The notes beneath the pieces are model-generated. The model ran no database searches. It saw only the letters and a program-made list of their open reading frames with translations, and had not been told where the DNA came from. From Candidatus Tectimicrobiota bacterium (GTDB taxonomy: Bacteria; UBA8248; JACPRG01): DNA of 36,408 bases. This document shows positions 8,345 to 16,062 of the stretch, piece after piece; position 1 is the stretch's first letter; each line of letters starts with the position of its first letter. The position numbers and the translations under genes were made by a program. The stretch covers positions 1-36,408 of the forward strand of contig JACPRG010000095.1 in NCBI GenBank assembly GCA_016190025.1, given 5' to 3'.

Positions 8345-8563
8345 GAGTTCAAACGGCAACGGGCGGCGGGCACGGCCTTGTGCGGCTTTGAAGCGGGAAG
8401 CTCGCATGTAAATGCGTCAATCACGGGCGATTGCCGAGGCCCTCTTCCATCCGTGTTTGAAAGGAGAAACGCCCGGCCATCAGGTCGTTGACAAAAATCA
8501 ATCTATCATGCATTCCCATTCAACAAATCCGCTTGCAGTCCAGCCAAACGAGGAGGGTCGAAC

Positions 8564-9580
8564 ATGCGTTCCGGAAAAAGCCCGCTCTTTCGTTCACTCG
8601 CGGTGTGGACGGCGCCCTTCCTGATTTTCGCTTCGGCGCTGACGGTCTCGAGCGAGGAAAAAAGCCGGGTGATCCTGAAAAACGACTGGTTACACACGCC
8701 GAAGGTCGCCGCCATTTTCCTCGCGAGAGAAAAAGGATGGTTCGCAGCCGAGGGAATCGACCTGGACTTTCAGGACGGCCGAGGTTCGGTCGCCAACTTT
8801 CAGTTGATGGGCGCCAAGAAGCTTCTCTTTGCGACCGGAGACGCCGCCACGGGGGCCACGTTCATCAGCCAGGGCCTGGCCGTCAAAATCGTTTGGGGCT
8901 ATTTTCAGACTTCCCCTCTCGCCGTCATCTACCGGCAGTCTTCGGGGATCCGCACACCGAAAGACCTCGAAGGCAAGCGGGTGTCCCGCGCCGCAGCGGG
9001 CGCGGGAGAAGCCATCTTCCCGGCGATGGCTGAGCGCAACCAGGTGAACCTGTCGAAGATTCAGTTCGTCAACACGACCCCGGCGGCCCGCTACACCGTT
9101 CTCATTCAGGGTGACGTGGACGCCATGATCGGTTTTTTCCCGAACGATGTTCCCTTCGTGCGCTCCAAGGGGGCAAAGGTTGATTTCCTCCGGTATGCGG
9201 ACTTCGGAGTCAACACGTTGGGGACCGGGATCGCGGTCCACAACTCCGTCCTGACCGAAAGGGCCGACACCCTGCGCGGCCTTCTTCGCGCGGTGGCTCG
9301 AGGCGTCCAGTACACCCTCAATCACCGGGAGGAGGCGCTCGCCGCCCTAAAGAAACAGGCTCCGCTGTCCATGAAGGACCCGAAGGCCGCCCGGGAGGTG
9401 TTGGATGCGTATCTCTCCCTTCTCCGCACGAAACACACCCAGGGAAAGCCCCTCGGCTGGATGGCACAAGAGGACTGGGAAGAAACGATCGGAACCCTGA
9501 CAAGATACGGAGGCCTCAAGAATCCGTTGTCCGTGAATCGGTATTATACGAACGACTTCGTTTCTCCCGACATCATGTGA
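8564..9580 (+). CDS. Secreted NMT1/THI5-like (SsuA/ThiY-type) ABC substrate-binding protein
   Basis: 338 residues. Residues 1-30 form a signal peptide (basic start MRSGKSPLFR, hydrophobic core, then ALTVSSEEKS). The mature part matches the NMT1/SsuA-like periplasmic binding fold: VAAIFLAREKGWFAAEGIDLDF near the start, GDAATGATFISQGLAVKIV in the middle of lobe 1, then the hinge SSGIRTPKDLEGKRV. The start has a strong AGGAGGG at 8551-8557 six bases upstream. Such proteins capture small organic ligands (sulfonates, pyrimidine precursors, aromatic acids) for an ABC importer, but no permease or ATPase is encoded nearby. The next gene, 84 bases downstream on the same strand, is a UbiD-family decarboxylase, suggesting an aromatic or unsaturated carboxylic acid as ligand; that is inference. 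Confidence 0.88.
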   Translation: MRSGKSPLFRSLAVWTAPFLIFASALTVSSEEKSRVILKNDWLHTPKVAAIFLAREKGWFAAEGIDLDFQDGRGSVANFQLMGAKKLLFATGDAATGATFISQGLAVKIVWGYFQTSPLAVIYRQSSGIRTPKDLEGKRVSRAAAGAGEAIFPAMAERNQVNLSKIQFVNTTPAARYTVLIQGDVDAMIGFFPNDVPFVRSKGAKVDFLRYADFGVNTLGTGIAVHNSVLTERADTLRGLLRAVARGVQYTLNHREEALAALKKQAPLSMKDPKAAREVLDAYLSLLRTKHTQGKPLGWMAQEDWEETIGTLTRYGGLKNPLSVNRYYTNDFVSPDIM

Positions 9581-9664
9581 TTCCCATCTCTTTGGGCCGG
9601 CCGGCCCTCCCCGCATCCGCGGCGAAGGCCGGCGGGCTCCCTCTGTGCAAAGGAGACTTTGAGC

Positions 9665-11050
9665 ATGCAGGATCTGCGCACCTACCTGGAGGACATCGAG
9701 GAGGAAGTGCTGCACATCACGAAGGAGGTAGACCCCCTCACCGAAATGGGCGCACTCTGCTCTCAGAGTGCGCGGCCCTTGCTCTTCGAGAACGTCAAGG
9801 GATATCCGGGCTGGCGCGTGGTGGATCGAATCATCAGCACGCGGAAGCTGCAAGGGATCGCCCTCGGCGTGCCTCCCCAGCGCGTGATGCACGAAACAGC
9901 CGCACGGCTCGCCCAGGGGCCGGGTGAAATCCGGATCGCGGAGAGCCCTCCGTGCAAGGAAATCATCTGGCTGGGAGAAGACGCGGACCTCTTCCGTATC
10001 CCCATTGCCGTTCACACCGAAGGGGACGGAGGCGAAATCGGCCCCCGGTACATCGGGGGCGGCATCCACATCACCCGGGACCCGGACACGGGCGTCCAAA
10101 ACGAGGCCATGCTCCGGACGCAGATCAAGGGACCCCGACACACCGGGATCCTCATTTGCCGCAGGCACAACTACGCCCATTACATGAAGCATGAAGCCAG
10201 CGGGGAGCCGATGCCGATGGCCGTCGCCATTGGACTCCACCCGGCTTACGAGATCGCGGCCAATTACAGCGGGCGCCACGACGGCTACGACGAGTTTGCG
10301 CTGGCGGCTTCGCTCCTCCGGGAGCCGGTGGAGATGGTCCGGTGCGAAACGTCGGACCTCATGGTGCCCGCCACCGCGGAGATCGTCATCGAGGGCGTGG
10401 TCCCCCCTGGCGTGCTCGAAGAGGAGGGACCCTTCGGCGAATTCACCGGCTACATGGGTCACGCCGGCAAGCGTCACATCTGGGACGTGACCGCCATCAC
10501 CCTGCGCAAAGACGCCATCTACCGCCACTGCAACGCAACCCTCTTCACCGATCACCAATGTCTCGTGGCCCTGCCGAACGAGGCCGAGATTTACCAGAAC
10601 CTGAGCCGGGTCTACGGCAACACGGAGATCCTGGACGTTTTCTGCCCCCCGTGGGCGCGCTTTTTGGCCATTGTCCAGATGAATCCCGTCTATGAAGGAC
10701 ACGCCAAAGCCGTCCTGATGGCGGCCCTGTCCTTCAACGTCCTGCAAAAGGTGGTGATTGTCGTCGACGACGACGTGGACATCTACGACATGAAAAGTAT
10801 CATCTGGGCCCTGTCGATGCGGGTCAACCCGGCCAAGGACATCCTCACGGTGAAGGGCACCCGCGGGTTCGCGCTGGATTACGCCTGTCCGGAATTTCGG
10901 GAATTCCCGGACGACCCCCTGGAGAACGGCATCCTGGGTATCGACGCCACCAAGCCGCCCCTCTCCAAGCCCGAAGCCCGAAAGCGCTTCGAAATCGTCA
11001 CGCCCATGGGCAGCGGGCGCGTGCGCCTGGAGGACTACCTCGGGAATTGA
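9665..11050 (+). CDS. UbiD family (prenylated-FMN) decarboxylase
   Basis: 461 residues. Family landmarks are present in order: residues 129-151 (RYIGGGIHITRDP, then QNEAMLRTQI), PATAEIVIEG at 235-244 and EEEGPFGEFTGY at 252-263. R151, E254 and E259 correspond by spacing to the Arg-Glu-Glu catalytic set of UbiD/Fdc1 enzymes, which reversibly decarboxylate unsaturated or aromatic carboxylic acids with prenylated FMN made by UbiX. No ubiX is in this window. The ATG at 9665 has AAGGAG nine bases upstream. A role in ubiquinone synthesis is not implied: the neighbour is a solute-binding protein, so catabolism or detoxification of an imported acid is more likely. Which acid cannot be told from the sequence. 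Confidence 0.9.
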   Translation: MQDLRTYLEDIEEEVLHITKEVDPLTEMGALCSQSARPLLFENVKGYPGWRVVDRIISTRKLQGIALGVPPQRVMHETAARLAQGPGEIRIAESPPCKEIIWLGEDADLFRIPIAVHTEGDGGEIGPRYIGGGIHITRDPDTGVQNEAMLRTQIKGPRHTGILICRRHNYAHYMKHEASGEPMPMAVAIGLHPAYEIAANYSGRHDGYDEFALAASLLREPVEMVRCETSDLMVPATAEIVIEGVVPPGVLEEEGPFGEFTGYMGHAGKRHIWDVTAITLRKDAIYRHCNATLFTDHQCLVALPNEAEIYQNLSRVYGNTEILDVFCPPWARFLAIVQMNPVYEGHAKAVLMAALSFNVLQKVVIVVDDDVDIYDMKSIIWALSMRVNPAKDILTVKGTRGFALDYACPEFREFPDDPLENGILGIDATKPPLSKPEARKRFEIVTPMGSGRVRLEDYLGN

Positions 11051-11147
11051 CCGGGCGGCGCTGTTCAGCCGGTCCATGGGTGAGCGCCCGGGCTGCGCCC
11101 TTCGCAATTTCCAGATCCCCGCTCAGGACGCCCCGCAAGCGGGTCGG

Positions 11148-11177
11148 TTGCGCGCCGCCAAAACGCCGACCTATGAT
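11148..11177 (+). promoter_or_regulatory. Candidate sigma70-type promoter for the OmpR-type regulator
   Basis: TTGCGC at 11148-11153 and TATGAT at 11172-11177 are 18 bases apart, placing a start about 37 bases before the ATG at 11221. Confidence 0.45.
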
Positions 11178-11220
11178 GGACGCGTCGGTTTCACGCTTTC
11201 CCTGAGCGCCGGGTCCCCCC

Positions 11221-11964
11221 ATGGTCAAACGGACGACCGAAGCCCTCCTCCTCAGCCGGGACGCCGACCTGGCCGACCGGCTCGACGAGGCCCTCGCCCC
11301 CCTTGGGGTGAGGGTCGTGCGCAACGCCCCGCCCCCGCGGGAGGGAACAAGGCCGCCGGCGCCCAAGGCCATTCCGGGCCCCCCCCTCCTCATCCCGGGC
11401 ACCTCCCTTCTCATCGTGGACGGGCGGGATTATGTGGGCGCGTGTCTGCCCTCCCCCCAGGGCCGGCCTTCCGGGGAGAGACCGCCCTCGCCGACGCTCC
11501 TCCTGGTGGGTCCTGAGGACGCCGACACCCTACCCGTCCCCCTCCAGGCCGATGAGGTGATGTGCCTGCCGATCCGGCCGCAGGAACTCCGCCTCCGCGT
11601 CCGGAACCTCCTCGGCCCTTCCCTGTACGGCCCCCTCCGGCAGCCCTCAGCCGGGAGCTCTTCCGCCGGGAGGCGAAAGCGCCGCGCCGGCCTGGAGCTG
11701 GACGAGGAACGATACGAAATCTCCCTGGACGGCGAGCCCCTGAGCCTGACGTTTCGCGAGTACGAGCTGCTCAAATACCTGATGACCCATCCCGGGCGCA
11801 CCTTCACCCGGGAACACCTGCTGACGAGGGTCTGGGGGGAGGATTACCTGGGGGGGACGAGAACGGTGGACGTCCACGTCCGGCGCCTGCGGATGAAGGT
11901 GGAGGCGGGGGGGCGCGCGTGTATCCGGACCGTCCGGAGCGTGGGGTACAAGTTCGTCGGCTGA
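11221..11964 (+). CDS. Atypical OmpR-family transcription regulator with degenerate receiver, GlnR-like by context
   Basis: 247 residues. The C-terminal 92 residues (about 156-247) are a clear OmpR/PhoB winged helix: LTFREYELLKYLMTHPGRTF, then VWG, VDVHVRRLRMKVE and IRTVRSVGYKF. The N-terminal domain (1-135) is laid out like a receiver but is degenerate. The acidic pair of strand 1 is S12-R13, the position of the phosphoryl aspartate is kept as D67 but followed by GRDYVGACLP, and the conserved lysine of strand 5 is replaced (CLPIRP). It probably works without phosphorylation, like actinobacterial GlnR. No histidine kinase is adjacent. glnA starts 115 bases downstream on the same strand, and the gap holds a GlnR-box-like sequence. 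No clear ribosome site precedes the ATG at 11221. The winged-helix call is firm; the nitrogen role is inferred. Confidence 0.75.
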   Translation: MVKRTTEALLLSRDADLADRLDEALAPLGVRVVRNAPPPREGTRPPAPKAIPGPPLLIPGTSLLIVDGRDYVGACLPSPQGRPSGERPPSPTLLLVGPEDADTLPVPLQADEVMCLPIRPQELRLRVRNLLGPSLYGPLRQPSAGSSSAGRRKRRAGLELDEERYEISLDGEPLSLTFREYELLKYLMTHPGRTFTREHLLTRVWGEDYLGGTRTVDVHVRRLRMKVEAGGRACIRTVRSVGYKFVG

Positions 11965-11996
11965 GCCTGCTTTTTTAATACGGATTTAATCCCGCC

Positions 11997-12012
11997 GTAA
12001 TCTTTCCGAAAC
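11997..12012 (+). promoter_or_regulatory. GlnR-box-like sequence upstream of glnA
   Basis: GTAAT at 11997-12001, six bases, then GAAAC at 12008-12012 match the actinobacterial GlnR half-site layout GTnAC-N6-GAAAC at all but one specified position. A TTAAT sits another 11 bases upstream (11986-11990), giving an 11-base periodicity typical of OmpR-family sites. TAAATT at 12023-12028 could be the -10 of a promoter activated from this site. The match is short and unproven. Confidence 0.35.
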
Positions 12013-12078
12013 ATTCACCCACTAAATTCCCCTCTCGTTGGTTCCGGGGCTCGCAATCTCTCTTCGAAGGAGGGCCTT

Positions 12079-13467
12079 ATGGCCAAGACCGCAAAGGGCG
12101 CAGCCGCCCGCAAGGGCGTCCAAAAGGGGGTGCAGGAAAAAACCAAGGACCGCGAGTACGTCCTCCGCGTCGTCAAGGAGAAAAACGTCAAGTTCATCCG
12201 CTTCTGGTTCACGGACATCCTGGGGAATTTGAAGAACTTCGCCATCACCTACGACGAGCTGGAGCTCTCTCTCTACGAGGGTCAGGGCTTCGACGGCTCC
12301 TCCATCCAGGGGTTCGCCCGCATCGACGAGAGCGACATGGTGGCGATGCCCGATCCGTCCACGTTCCAGCTGCTCCCTTGGCGGAGCGGACCTCAGGGCA
12401 ACGTCGGCCGGATGTTCTGCGACATCCTCAATCCCGACGGCACCCCCTACGAGGGAGACCCCCGCTACGTCCTCAAGCGAAACCTGAAGGAAGCCGCCGG
12501 CCTGGGATACACCTTCTACGTCGGCCCCGAGCTGGAGTTCTTCCTCTTCAGAAATTCGGACGGCACGGAGATCCTCGACCACGGCGGATACTTCGACATG
12601 ACGACCCTGGACGCGGCGGCCAACTTCCGGCGGGACGCCGTCCTGACCCTCCAGGCCCTGGGCATCGACGTCGAATACAGCCACCACGAGGTCGGTCCCA
12701 GCCAGCACGAGATCGACCTGCGCTACGCCGACGCCCTCACCATGGCGGACAACTGCATGACCTACCGGCTGGTCGTCAAGGAAACCGCCATGGCCCACAC
12801 CATGTACGCCACCTTCATGCCCAAGCCCCTCTTCGGCGAGAACGGGAGCGGCATGCACACCCACCAGTCGCTGTTCACGGGGTCCAAAAACGCGTTCTTC
12901 GACCCGAAGGACCGGCATTACCTCTCCGACGTGGCCAAGGGATACATCGCCGGCCTCCTGCGGCACATCCCCGAAATCACCCTGGTGCTGAACCAGTGGG
13001 TGAACTCCTACAAGCGTCTGGTCCCCGGATACGAGGCGCCCGTTTACCTCACCTGGGCCATCCGCAACCGATCGGACCTGGTCCGCGTGCCCATCTATAA
13101 GCCCGGCAAAGAGCAGGCCACGCGCGTGGAGCTCCGCTCCCCGGACCCGGCCTGCAACCCCTACTTCGCCTTTTCGGCCATGCTGGCGGCGGGCCTGGCC
13201 GGCATCAAAGGGAAGTACAAGCTGGACGACCCCGTCGAGAGGAACGTGTACGAGATGACCGAGCGGGAGCGGGGGACCCTGGAGATCCGGTCGCTCCCCT
13301 CGGACCTGAACGAGGCCATCAAGGAGGCGGAAAAGAGCGAACTCCTGCGCAAGAGCCTGGGAGACCACGTCTTCACGAAGCTGCTGGAAAACAAGCGGAT
13401 GGAGTGGCACGAATACCGGGCCCACGTCTCCCGGTACGAGCTGGAAAAGTACCTGCCCATCTTGTGA
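12079..13467 (+). CDS. glnA: Glutamine synthetase, type I (alpha-like subgroup)
   Basis: 462 residues; condenses glutamate and ammonia to glutamine using ATP, in the cytoplasm as a dodecamer. Signatures in order: FDGSSIQGFARIDESDM (71-87), GPELEFFLF (149-157), HHEVGPSQHEID (202-212), KPLFGENGSGMHTHQS (249-264) and RVELRSPDPACNPY (349-362). The region where GSI-beta enzymes carry the adenylylated tyrosine motif NLYDLPPE reads NVYEMTERERG, and no adenylyltransferase is nearby, so control by adenylylation is unlikely. Feedback or transcriptional control fits better. The first 20 residues are a lysine- and alanine-rich extension. AAGGAGGG at 12067-12074 sets the ATG at 12079. An atypical OmpR-type regulator lies immediately upstream. 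Confidence 0.96.
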   Translation: MAKTAKGAAARKGVQKGVQEKTKDREYVLRVVKEKNVKFIRFWFTDILGNLKNFAITYDELELSLYEGQGFDGSSIQGFARIDESDMVAMPDPSTFQLLPWRSGPQGNVGRMFCDILNPDGTPYEGDPRYVLKRNLKEAAGLGYTFYVGPELEFFLFRNSDGTEILDHGGYFDMTTLDAAANFRRDAVLTLQALGIDVEYSHHEVGPSQHEIDLRYADALTMADNCMTYRLVVKETAMAHTMYATFMPKPLFGENGSGMHTHQSLFTGSKNAFFDPKDRHYLSDVAKGYIAGLLRHIPEITLVLNQWVNSYKRLVPGYEAPVYLTWAIRNRSDLVRVPIYKPGKEQATRVELRSPDPACNPYFAFSAMLAAGLAGIKGKYKLDDPVERNVYEMTERERGTLEIRSLPSDLNEAIKEAEKSELLRKSLGDHVFTKLLENKRMEWHEYRAHVSRYELEKYLPIL

Positions 13468-13896
13468 GGACTTCGCCCGGCCTCCGGCCTTCTCACCGAG
13501 GGCTGGGTGTCGTCGGGTTGGCCGGATGGGCCGGATGGCGCCCTCCGGCGTCCGTTTGAGGCGTCCGGCGCCTGCGCGAGAGGGGCCGCCCCATCTCTGG
13601 AGCGGCCCCCCCGATCTACACTCGGCTGTAGGGGCGAGCCGCTGGCTCGCCCAGGGCGCCGCGTCGCCCCTACACCGCCCGGGGCTGCCCCCCTGCGGGA
13701 ACGTCCGGGCTGGAGAAGAAACCAGCCTGTCTGCCCAACACGAAACTGACCCACTGCTGGAAAGCCCGGATGCTTGCTGACACCCCGTAAATCAGGTAAT
13801 TAGGTGAGCGATGGGAAAGGGCCACCCCCTCCAGCCTCGCCGCGTCCCTGGGTGTGGAGGGGGATGAGGTGGCGCGCGCGTCGCCGGGGAACTCGA
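13468..13896. other. 429-base gap with repeat element and hairpins
   Basis: No gene is supported. It contains a 9-base tandem (GGCCGGATG twice, about 13520-13537), a GC hairpin (GGGGCCGC 13582-13589 with GCGGCCCC 13602-13609) without a T-run, and the palindromic element at 13627-13674. The final 150 bases are less GC-rich and may carry the promoter of the downstream PTPS-like gene, but I could not pick a good -35/-10 pair. Confidence 0.5.
13627..13674. repeat. Palindromic MITE/REP-like element, 48 bases
   Basis: Perfect 11-base terminal inverted repeats TGTAGGGGCGA (13627-13637) and TCGCCCCTACA (13664-13674) enclose a second hairpin, GCGAGCC-GCT-GGCTCGC. The nested palindrome resembles the small TGTAGGGGCGA-type repeats scattered in many bacterial genomes. 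There is only one copy in this window. Confidence 0.65.
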
Positions 13897-14313
13897 ATGT
13901 ACAGAGTGACGAAACGGATCGACTTCTGCTACGGCCACCGGCTCCTGGACTACGGCGGCAAATCCAAGTCCTTGCACGGGCACAACGGCAGGCTCGAAGT
14001 CACCCTGGAGAGCGAGACATTGGACGAGACCGGCTTCGTCATGGAGTTCGGCGACATCAAGCGGACGATCAAAGACTGGGTGGACGCCCATCTCGATCAC
14101 ACGATGATTTTGCGCAAGGACGACCCCTTCCTGCCGATCCTCCGAGAACACCGCCAGTCGCACTTCGCGATGGACGCGAACCCCACCTCCGAGAACGTCG
14201 CCCGCCTCATCTTCGACTACGCCGTCTCCCTGGGGCTCCCCGTCGTGGAGGTCAGGCTCTGGGAAACCCCGACCTCCTGCGCCGCCTACCGGGGGAAGGG
14301 CGAGAAGGCATGA
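13897..14313 (+). CDS. 6-pyruvoyl-tetrahydropterin synthase / QueD-family protein lacking the catalytic cysteine
   Basis: 138 residues, the normal size of the PTPS/QueD family, which converts dihydroneopterin triphosphate to 6-carboxy- or 6-pyruvoyl-tetrahydropterin. The zinc ligands are H14 (CYGHRL), H27 and H29 (LHGHNG). The catalytic Asp-His pair is D67-H68 (LDHTM), the pterin-anchoring glutamate is E123 (WETPTS) and NPTSEN is conserved. The catalytic cysteine, normally four residues before the HGH motif (CxxxHGH), is serine here: GKSKSLHGH, S23. The nearest cysteine, C11, is in a different place. I chose the ATG at 13897 because homology begins there (MYRVTKRIDF) although the frame is open upstream; the ribosome site (GGGGA) is weak. 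A pteridine-reductase-like SDR follows 85 bases downstream. Confidence 0.85.
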   Translation: MYRVTKRIDFCYGHRLLDYGGKSKSLHGHNGRLEVTLESETLDETGFVMEFGDIKRTIKDWVDAHLDHTMILRKDDPFLPILREHRQSHFAMDANPTSENVARLIFDYAVSLGLPVVEVRLWETPTSCAAYRGKGEKA

Positions 14314-14398
14314 GGCCCCCCGCCGCTCCGCCCCTTCCTCGGCGCTCCTCCGGATCCCGGCCGAAGGGTCCGCGCCCGGCGGTTCGCGGAGGCCTTCC

Positions 14399-15133
14399 TT
14401 GAACCTGAAGGGCAAGCGTGCCCTCGTCACGGGCTCGGCCGTCCGGGTGGGGCGCGCCGTCGCGCTGCGGCTGGCGGAACGGGGGGTGGACATCGCCGTC
14501 CACTACAACCGCTCCCGCGAGCGGGCCGAGGAGACCGCGGCGGAAATCCGCGCCCGGGGCGTCCAGGCCCTCACCGTTCAGGGCGACGTGTCCCGGGCGG
14601 AGCAGGTCGAGGCCATCGTGTCCGAGGTCGAGGCCGGCCTCGGACCCATCGACGTCCTGGTCAACAGCGCCTCCGTGTATGACCGAAAACGCTTCGAAGA
14701 GCTGACCGAAGAAGACTGGGACCGGAATTTCGCCGTCAACGCCAAGGCCCCCTTTCTGCTCGCCCGGCGGATCGGTCCCGGCATGAAGGCGCGGGGACAG
14801 GGCAAGATCGTCAACCTCGTGGACTGGGCCGCCGAGCGGCCCTATAAAGGCTACCTGCCCTACTGCGCGTCCAAGGCGGCGCTGGTGAACCTGACCAAAT
14901 CTCTGGCGCTGGCGCTGGCCCCGGAGGTCCAGGTCAACGGCGTCGCGCCGGGGCCCGTGCTCTTGCCGGAGGACTTCACCCCGGAGGAAGCGGAGGCGGT
15001 GAAGCGGGCCGTCCCCCTAAAGCGGGTGGGCTCCCCGGAGGACGTGGCGGCCGCCGTCCTGTTTCTCATCGAAGGGTCGGACTTCATCACCGGCGCCATC
15101 CTCGCCGTGGACGGGGGTAGACTCATCGCCTGA
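14399..15133 (+). CDS. Short-chain dehydrogenase/reductase, pteridine-reductase-like
   Basis: 244 residues, a classical SDR. The NADP(H) motif is TGSAVRVG (11-18) followed by HYNRS (35-39), as in pteridine reductases. NSAS is at 89-92 and NAKAPFLLA near 114-122. The catalytic serine of ordinary SDRs is replaced by aspartate (D142 in VNLVDW), with Y155 and K159 in YCASK. An Asp-Tyr-Lys set is the hallmark of trypanosomatid PTR1 and related pteridine reductases. With the PTPS-like gene just upstream, reduction of a pterin is the most likely role; a FabG-like ketoacyl reductase is the alternative. The start is TTG at 14399, with GGAGG at 14388-14392 six bases upstream. The methyltransferase start follows 25 bases after the stop. 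Confidence 0.85.
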   Translation: MNLKGKRALVTGSAVRVGRAVALRLAERGVDIAVHYNRSRERAEETAAEIRARGVQALTVQGDVSRAEQVEAIVSEVEAGLGPIDVLVNSASVYDRKRFEELTEEDWDRNFAVNAKAPFLLARRIGPGMKARGQGKIVNLVDWAAERPYKGYLPYCASKAALVNLTKSLALALAPEVQVNGVAPGPVLLPEDFTPEEAEAVKRAVPLKRVGSPEDVAAAVLFLIEGSDFITGAILAVDGGRLIA

Positions 15134-15158
15134 CCGGACGAAGCCGGGAGGGGCTGCC

Positions 15159-15899
15159 GTGCCCGACTGGACGAAGACGTTCTTCGGCCGGGACTACGTC
15201 CGGGCCTACCCCCGCGGTCACCAGACGGAATCCCAGGTGGAGGCCGCCGTCCGCCTCCTGGGTCTCTCGCCCCCCCTCCGCATCCTGGACCTTTGCTGCG
15301 GCTATGGCCGGCACACCCTGGCCCTGCGGCGGAGGGGGTATCCGTGCTTCGGCCTGGACCTTTCCCAGGAGCTTTTGAAGCTAGCCCGGAAAGAAAGCCG
15401 CGAGGAGGGCGCGGCCGCCCCCCCGTTCACCTGCGCCGACATGCGCGAGATCCCCTATCGCCCGGGGACGTTTGACGCTGTCCTCTCCCTCTTTACGTCG
15501 TTCGGCTACTTCGAGGAGGAGGCGGACGACCAGGCGGTCCTGAACGGCGTCGCGCGGGCGCTGAGGCCGGGGGGCCGTTTCCTGCTCGACGTCCTCAATA
15601 AGGAATGGCTCATGGCGCACTTCACGCCGCGCTTCTGGGAAGAGGGGGAAGGGACCAAGCTGCTGAGCGAGATGACGTTCGACTACGAGCGGGGCCGGCT
15701 TCTGACACGGCGGACGATCGTCCCCGACGAGGGCGAGCGGAAGGAGTTCTTCAGCAGCATCCGCCTTTACACCCTGGCCGAGACGGTCCGCATGCTCCGC
15801 CAGGCGGGTCTGACGTACTGGAGGGCCTTCGGCGACTACGACGGCCGGGCCTACGACAGGGAGGGCTTCCGGATGATCGTGGTCGCGGAGAAGGAATGA
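15159..15899 (+). CDS. Class I SAM-dependent methyltransferase
   Basis: 246 residues. Motif I, ILDLCCGYGRHTLAL (about 45-59), binds S-adenosylmethionine. GLDLSQELL is the acidic motif II loop, FDAVLSLFTSFGYF is motif IV, and LRPGGRFLLDVLN is the motif V/VI strand. The C-terminal part (RLYTLAETVRMLRQAGL) is common in small-molecule methyltransferases of this type. The GTG start at 15159 is fixed by GGGAGGGG at 15146-15153. It follows the SDR by 25 bases and is probably co-transcribed with it and the PTPS-like gene, so a pterin or another small metabolite might be the substrate, but nothing in the sequence shows which. Confidence 0.88.
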   Translation: MPDWTKTFFGRDYVRAYPRGHQTESQVEAAVRLLGLSPPLRILDLCCGYGRHTLALRRRGYPCFGLDLSQELLKLARKESREEGAAAPPFTCADMREIPYRPGTFDAVLSLFTSFGYFEEEADDQAVLNGVARALRPGGRFLLDVLNKEWLMAHFTPRFWEEGEGTKLLSEMTFDYERGRLLTRRTIVPDEGERKEFFSSIRLYTLAETVRMLRQAGLTYWRAFGDYDGRAYDREGFRMIVVAEKE

Positions 15900-16062
15900 C
15901 CCGGGACTTTTTTGAAAACCGCCTCTCGCCCCCGAGAAACGCTTGATCCGCGGGAAGGCGCCGGCGGGAATGAGAAAAATGATCCGTCTTGCCTAAAGAC
16001 CGCGTGTCGCGTTGCCGATGAGATGGAAGACAGGCGGATTTCCCCTCTTGGAGAAGTGTTCC

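Larger units (their letters stand above)
8066..8563. other. 498-base divergent intergenic region
   Basis: The region separates the - strand glycosyltransferase pair from the + strand binding-protein/UbiD pair. It is less GC-rich than its surroundings. It holds a - strand promoter (8132-8160), a palindromic 18-base word repeated elsewhere in the window (8166-8183), and a + strand promoter (8316-8344). A second TTGACA at 8488 lacks a properly spaced -10. Short frames here have no supporting features. Confidence 0.55.

Noticed and set aside
8488..8509. Second promoter with TTGACA at 8488 and TATCAT at 8504
   Set aside because: The spacer is 10 bases, too short for a sigma70 promoter; no better -10 lies at the proper distance.
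11965..11980. Terminator after the regulator (GGCTGAGCC followed by TTTTTT)
   Set aside because: The stem is only four base pairs with a one-base loop, so the T-run is more likely part of the AT-rich glnA control region.
13730..13800. Insertion sequence end remnant (AAACTGACCCACTG)
   Set aside because: The string resembles some IS ends, but there is no transposase fragment, no matching inverted end and no target duplication.
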